A stretch of 64,000 nt of DNA from Myxococcales bacterium 68-20 (GTDB taxonomy: Bacteria > Myxococcota_A > Polyangia > Polyangiales > Polyangiaceae), in the NCBI GenBank assembly GCA_001899635.1, contig MKVQ01000043.1:617962-681961 (forward strand). Direction: 5' to 3'. Within the stretch, counting starts at the first letter, position 1; each line of letters starts with the position of its first letter. A program made the position numbers and the translations under genes. A model generated the notes under the pieces. That model saw nothing but the letters and a program-made list of their open reading frames with translations. It made no database searches and was not told where the DNA came from. Positions 60,098 through 64,000 of the stretch are shown here, piece after piece.

Positions 60098-61876
60098 CTA
60101 CTGCACGGACACGAGCGGCGTCGTGACGAGCTTCCGTTGCGCCATCCCACCGGGATAGGCGTAGCTGGCATACTTGTCCCAACCCCAAAGCGTCGCGGTG
60201 AACGGGCCTGTGCTCCGCATGCGCTGTAGGCCGTTCTGACAGACCTTGTCGCCGAAACGGTCGCCGGCGCCATGGCCTCGCGCCAGGTCGACGCGCATGA
60301 ATTCGTAGTCGCCCCGGGTGCCGATCGGCTTCCAGCCAGTCAGGTCACCCGCGCATTCGAGCCAGACGTCCTCGAAGTTGGCTCCCCGCGCCTTCGCCGC
60401 CTTCGCACGCACGACGACGAGCGACGTCTCCGCATACGTCGGATCCGCGTAGAAGCTGTACGAGCTCAGGTACTGCCCCGCCGGAACGACGTTGACGAAC
60501 TCAGGATCGCCGTAGCCTCCGACGTCCTGGCCGTTGGCCATATAGGCAGCAAGATAGATCGCATGCTCCGCGTCCTGGGTGCGAACGACGAATGCATCCC
60601 CCACCCCCGAGGTGAACGTCACGGCCTGACGGGCGGACATCGCGATGGGGGCGCCGGGAGGCGGCGCGGGATCATAGTCGAGGACGGTGCCGTCTCTCGC
60701 GGCGACGATCCGGTAGTACATGGTCTCGTGCTCATTGCCGACGCGCGGCCGGTAGCCGACGCCGACGTACTCGTGGCCCCACTGCTCGAACGGCGGGAGC
60801 TGCTGATTCGCGACTTCACAAGCCGCCTTCGAGGACGGCACCATCATGCATGAATGCCCGCCGAAGACCGTCGTCGGCTTGTTGGATACGACGACGCTGC
60901 CGGTCAGCTCCCGCGACTGAACGAGCTGGAGGAATTCGCCCTTGTCGAGGTGGTACGTGGTCGGGACTCGCGCCGCGGTGCCCTTCACGGCAAGTCCTCC
61001 CTGGACGTCTTCGGTCGGGTCGAGCGTCACCTCCGTGCCGTCTTCGCTGGCGACAATCTGAGCCGACGGAACGCCGGTCGTTGCCGACTCCCACGCGTTG
61101 ACGATCACGTGCTCCTTCCCCCAAGTCGCGGGCGGAAAGAGGAGCGTCGCGGAGGGCACGTAGCTCGCTGCCCCGCCCCACGGGTACATCGTGACCACGC
61201 TCGCCGGCACGTTCGCCTTCAGATGGAAGGACGCGTCGAAACGCGTGCCGGTGGCAAAGTCGGCGACCAGCGCGGGAACGACGCCCACGGGGCAAGGTTG
61301 GTACTTGTGGTCGAACCAGGTGGTCGCCAGAGCTACCTCCCCCGTCTGATCGGCAACGAATAGGATCGCGCTCTCTCCCGCGGGGACGGGGCCCTCGAGG
61401 GGTAAGAGCGACGCGTCCCCCGGATTCGTCCTGAAGAGGGCCTTCGACAGATCGAGCACCTTGCCTTCGCGCTCGAGCGAGAGCTCGAGCGGCTGCATCG
61501 AAGTGTTGACGACAAATGCCGCGAAACACGATTGCGGTGCTCGGGGGTCATTCGGGATAGCCGGCAGTTGGAAATAGAACTCGCAGCCGTTCGAGCTTCG
61601 GTCCGCAGCTGCAGCCGCGCATGGCTCCTGGCAACGCGCAGCGCCGCAGGCGAGCTCCGGTGGACACGTCTCGACCACCTCGTCCGTGCAGGTATCGACG
61701 ATCGAACGGCCGTCGACCGAGCATTGAAATCCGCATACGGCCGCCTCCGTCGAGGCGTCGATCTGAAAGACCTCCTCCCGCTGCGTGAACGAGGTCCGGT
61801 CGTCCCCGCAGGCGCCGGCGGCGCCGAGCACGAGGACGACGACGCAACCAGCGCGAAGCACGTGAGCCCACCTCAT
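60098..61876 (-). CDS. Cassette C: IgGFc-binding-domain lipoprotein
   Basis: A 592-residue lipoprotein starting at ATG 61876, which overlaps the RCC1 stop (ATGA). Signal peptide ends LGAAGAC; then the Cys head (CGFQCSVDGRSIVDTC ... ACGAARCQEPCAAAAADR) and the IgGFc-binding-type domain (YPWGGAASYVPSATLLFPPA, ASEDGTEVTLDP, NKPTTVFGGHSC, GYGDPEFVNVVPAGQYLSSY, KYASYAYPGGMA). Very close to the cassette B copy (36444), more distant from A (14996). It is the last gene of cassette C and is convergent with the collagen-like gene. Predicted surface lipoprotein; ligand unknown. Confidence 0.87.
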   Translation of the reverse strand: MRWAHVLRAGCVVVLVLGAAGACGDDRTSFTQREEVFQIDASTEAAVCGFQCSVDGRSIVDTCTDEVVETCPPELACGAARCQEPCAAAAADRSSNGCEFYFQLPAIPNDPRAPQSCFAAFVVNTSMQPLELSLEREGKVLDLSKALFRTNPGDASLLPLEGPVPAGESAILFVADQTGEVALATTWFDHKYQPCPVGVVPALVADFATGTRFDASFHLKANVPASVVTMYPWGGAASYVPSATLLFPPATWGKEHVIVNAWESATTGVPSAQIVASEDGTEVTLDPTEDVQGGLAVKGTAARVPTTYHLDKGEFLQLVQSRELTGSVVVSNKPTTVFGGHSCMMVPSSKAACEVANQQLPPFEQWGHEYVGVGYRPRVGNEHETMYYRIVAARDGTVLDYDPAPPPGAPIAMSARQAVTFTSGVGDAFVVRTQDAEHAIYLAAYMANGQDVGGYGDPEFVNVVPAGQYLSSYSFYADPTYAETSLVVVRAKAAKARGANFEDVWLECAGDLTGWKPIGTRGDYEFMRVDLARGHGAGDRFGDKVCQNGLQRMRSTGPFTATLWGWDKYASYAYPGGMAQRKLVTTPLVSVQ

Positions 61877-63264
61877 GGTAGCGCCACTTCCTGGGGCGTC
61901 AGGCTCCCGCCCTTGATCGTGCCGGTGCCGAGCTGCCCGTAGAAGTTGTTCCCCCAGCAATAGACCTTACCGGTCGTCAGCAGCGCGCATGTCGAAAGCG
62001 GCATCGTCTTCACCTCTGCGGCCGGGGCGGGAAGCCCCTCCACCTTCACGGCGTGGTACGCATGGTTCTTCGTGCCGTCGCCGGCCTGTCCATGCGAGTT
62101 GAGCCCCCAGCAATACACGTCACCCGACGCGCCAACGGCACACCACCGCTGCGGTCGCACCGTGCGCGAGCTGGGCGTGCTGGTCGCGCTGGTCTCGGTC
62201 GTAGCGATCTGCACGAGAGGCTCCGGCGCGACGACGGGCTTCGGAAGAGCGTTCACGAGCGGGGACGGCGGATAGTCCTCGGGCAGTCCGGTCGTATCGA
62301 TCGCTCCCCAGCAGTAGCCAACGCCCTTCGACGTGGCGCACGCGCTCGTGTTCGTCAGGTCGAGCGACGAGATCGCGGCGAGCCCCGTGGGCGCCGGATG
62401 AGGATCGGGGTCGAGAGAAGACACGCGTCCAAGCGGCGGGCTACGACCCCAGCTCCACGTCGACCCGTCCTCGCGGATGACGAACGTGGCGTCGCCGACG
62501 ACGACGTCGCGGATCGGCGCGCCGGGCGGGAGGTCGACCGGCGTGGGTGGAAGTAATCCGCCGCGGGGGATCGGGTCGATCTGCAGGAATGCGTTCTGCC
62601 CCCAACAAAGGAGCCCGTCGTCGGTTGCCGCGCATCCGACGAGACGTCCCAGGCCGATCCGCTTTGCAGGCGGGATCGGGACCCTCACGGGCGCGGGCTC
62701 AGACGCGTACGCGCCAGCGTCGCCGCGGACGTACACTCCCAGTCCCCAGCACCAGACGTCGCCGCTCGCGCTCCGCGCGCAGTTATGAGCAAGCTCGACG
62801 ATGTTCGAGAGGCCGACTACGCGCGCAGGTATCGCGCTTTCGGTGATCCCCGCATCGTCACCGCGACCGAGCTGCCCATCGTTGTTTGCGCCCCAGCACG
62901 CAACGGTACCGTCGTCGAGCAGCGCGCAGAAGCCCTCTGCCGGGGCGATTGTCGACGGCCCGCTCAAGACCATCGTCGGGAGCGTCGTCACGAGCGACTT
63001 CGCGCACGGTTGGGACGTGCACACGACGGGGCGGGAGCCACCGTCGAACGCCGCGGCATCACGGAGCGGCGGACCATCGACCTCGGCGTCGACGGCGGGC
63101 TCGGACGTCTCGGGCCCGGCGCCGGCGTCGAGCGAGTCGGAAGGCAGCAGCGGGCCATCCTCCTCGCTGCTCGAGCAGCTTGCGCCGGCTGCTGCACACA
63201 GAGAGCACACCGCGAGCACGACCACCGAAGGACGTCGATCAAGGAGTCGTCTTATGAAACGCAT
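61873..63264 (-). CDS. Cassette C: RCC1-type propeller lipoprotein
   Basis: A 463-residue lipoprotein. Start at ATG 63264 (MRFIRRLLDRRPSVVVLAVC), the same N-terminus as in cassette B; the frame upstream lies inside the preceding gene. Signal peptide ends AAGASC, Cys pair CTSQPC, then seven repeats (FCALLDDGTVACWG, NCARSASGDVWCWG, GCAATDDGLLCWG, TFVIREDGSTWSWG, ACATSKGVGYCWG, WCAVGASGDVYCWG, TCALLTTGKVYCWG). As in B, blade four has no cysteine. The 26-nt overlap with the upstream gene and the ATGA overlap with the IgGFc gene are conserved. Confidence 0.88.
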   Translation of the reverse strand: MRFIRRLLDRRPSVVVLAVCSLCAAAGASCSSSEEDGPLLPSDSLDAGAGPETSEPAVDAEVDGPPLRDAAAFDGGSRPVVCTSQPCAKSLVTTLPTMVLSGPSTIAPAEGFCALLDDGTVACWGANNDGQLGRGDDAGITESAIPARVVGLSNIVELAHNCARSASGDVWCWGLGVYVRGDAGAYASEPAPVRVPIPPAKRIGLGRLVGCAATDDGLLCWGQNAFLQIDPIPRGGLLPPTPVDLPPGAPIRDVVVGDATFVIREDGSTWSWGRSPPLGRVSSLDPDPHPAPTGLAAISSLDLTNTSACATSKGVGYCWGAIDTTGLPEDYPPSPLVNALPKPVVAPEPLVQIATTETSATSTPSSRTVRPQRWCAVGASGDVYCWGLNSHGQAGDGTKNHAYHAVKVEGLPAPAAEVKTMPLSTCALLTTGKVYCWGNNFYGQLGTGTIKGGSLTPQEVALP

Positions 63265-64000
63265 AGCCGTTCCCGGTTGCCCAGATGTTGGTGTCGGAGG
63301 AGCCTCGAACTCTGTACATCGGGGAGCTGATTGGCCTTCCATTCAGCGCGATCGTCGAGACCGCGTAGGTCCCGGCGTCTCCCGTACCCTGTCCTCGAAT
63401 CACGAGACCGAAGGACGTCAGCCAAACGTCGGTGGACGAGCGCCATAGAGAGCGGATGAGGGGGAGCCCGTTGGCGTTGACCGCATTGAACGTCGGGACG
63501 TTGTCCACGGCGGCAGCGACGGTGTCGCCCTCCGCGGAGATCCGCACGATGTCCTTCGACCCCTTCAGACCAGTGATCTGGCCCGGTCCTGTCGCCTGGA
63601 TGTCCGTGAGCAACCCGTGAGCTCCGTCGAGGCGCAGGAAGCCGGCGCGCTCCGCACAGCCGCTACTCCGAACGATTCCATCGGCAACTCGAGCGAATCC
63701 TGCCGGTGTCTTGCGGACGAGCACCGCGCAGTTCGGTTCTACGAGATATTCCCCGATGGCGTCGCTTCGCACCGCGGCGAACCAGACGTCGTCGGCGCTG
63801 GATCCGGCAGCGCTCACGAAGAACAGGTGATCGGACGCCACGTCCAAATCGTCGGCCACGTACTCCGCGACCCACTCGGGAGCGCCGCCGTCGTTACTCG
63901 TCCAGTGGTAGACGGTATTCGAGTACCAGGCATAGACGTTGCTCCCGTCTGTCCCCCATACGCCGAGCGCTGGATATTTCTCCTGCAACGACGGGTTCCT
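63239..64000 (-). CDS. Cassette C: second propeller-type lipoprotein, 3' part
   Basis: The C-terminal about 253 residues of a homologue of 33738; the 5' end is outside the window. The reading frame is open to the edge, where RNPSLQEKYPALGVWG aligns with RNPGTVEDYPALGVWG in cassette B, so no start codon inside the window should be used. Blades visible: LGVWGTDGSNVYAWYSNTVY, SAAGSSADDVWFAAVRSD, SLWRSSTDVWLTSFGLVIRG and RVRGSSDTNIWATGNGYAF. The gene and the rest of cassette C are expected just beyond the right edge. Confidence 0.85.
   Translation of the reverse strand, partial: RNPSLQEKYPALGVWGTDGSNVYAWYSNTVYHWTSNDGGAPEWVAEYVADDLDVASDHLFFVSAAGSSADDVWFAAVRSDAIGEYLVEPNCAVLVRKTPAGFARVADGIVRSSGCAERAGFLRLDGAHGLLTDIQATGPGQITGLKGSKDIVRISAEGDTVAAAVDNVPTFNAVNANGLPLIRSLWRSSTDVWLTSFGLVIRGQGTGDAGTYAVSTIALNGRPISSPMYRVRGSSDTNIWATGNGYAFHKTTP

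Larger units (their letters stand above)
60098..64000. repeat. Inverted paralogous block, right copy (cassette C genes 6-8)
   Basis: Mirror copy of 34300-38213 on the opposite strand: same three genes, same overlaps, high similarity. It is cut by the window edge, so the total repeat length is unknown. Confidence 0.7.

Overview
The window looks like a chromosomal segment of a high-GC myxobacterium (phylum Myxococcota, probably a Polyangiales-type genome). The evidence is the dense GC-rich coding with many GTG starts, many lipoproteins whose lipobox is followed by an Asp/Ala-rich 'DAG/DAS' linker, a kelch/HYR protein with a MYXO-CTERM-like tail, ECF sigma factors next to lipoprotein operons, and seven-repeat propeller proteins. 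No rRNA, tRNA, CRISPR array or insertion sequence was recognised.

The dominant structure is a gene cassette present three times. Copy A (7256-16804, +) and copy B (28635-38213, +) share the order: putative outer-membrane barrel protein, ECF sigma factor, single-pass membrane protein with a TPR-like tail (likely anti-sigma), Cys-rich lipoprotein, two WG..DVW-repeat propeller lipoproteins, RCC1-type propeller lipoprotein, IgGFc-binding-domain lipoprotein. Copy C (60098 to the right edge, -) shows the last three genes and continues outside the window. B and C are close paralogues in inverted orientation, about 22 kb apart. A is more diverged and is followed by a peptide-N-glycanase F-like lipoprotein. 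Genes within a cassette mostly overlap by 4 nt (ATGA/GTGA). I read the cassettes as self-regulated surface-lipoprotein systems; that role is inference.

Layout. 1-7 kb: TauE/SafE permease fragment with a GntR regulator and palindromic operator, a lipoprotein, a regulator with two LuxR-type HTHs, a PhyH-family dioxygenase, a lipoprotein and a lipoprotein-type alpha/beta hydrolase. 7-19 kb: cassette A plus the PNGase F-like gene. 18.7-28.5 kb: patatin, ferritin-like protein, a putative caspase-like cysteine peptidase next to a lipoprotein, a scar where two 5'-truncated genes abut head to head, a TPR protein, an MFS transporter and a methyltransferase. 28.6-38.2 kb: cassette B. 38.4-45 kb: kelch/HYR cell-surface protein, tiny Cys-rich lipoprotein, a 54-bp tandem duplication, cupin, DUF4380-like protein, PsiE-like protein.

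45-54.5 kb: a carbohydrate block. A GH15 glucoamylase-type enzyme is divergent from an operon encoding glucose-type sugar dehydrogenase, cyclase-family hydrolase, an IlvD/Edd dehydratase fused to a CtBP-like 2-hydroxyacid dehydrogenase, KDPG aldolase, KDG kinase and an aldo/keto reductase. Together these fit a semi-phosphorylative Entner-Doudoroff route: sugar, lactone, aldonate, 2-keto-3-deoxyaldonate, phosphorylated KDG, then pyruvate plus glyceraldehyde-3-phosphate. 54.5-60 kb: nitronate monooxygenase, PAS/GAF protein, RRM protein, a broken histidine kinase, alpha/beta hydrolase and a collagen-like membrane protein. 60-64 kb: cassette C.
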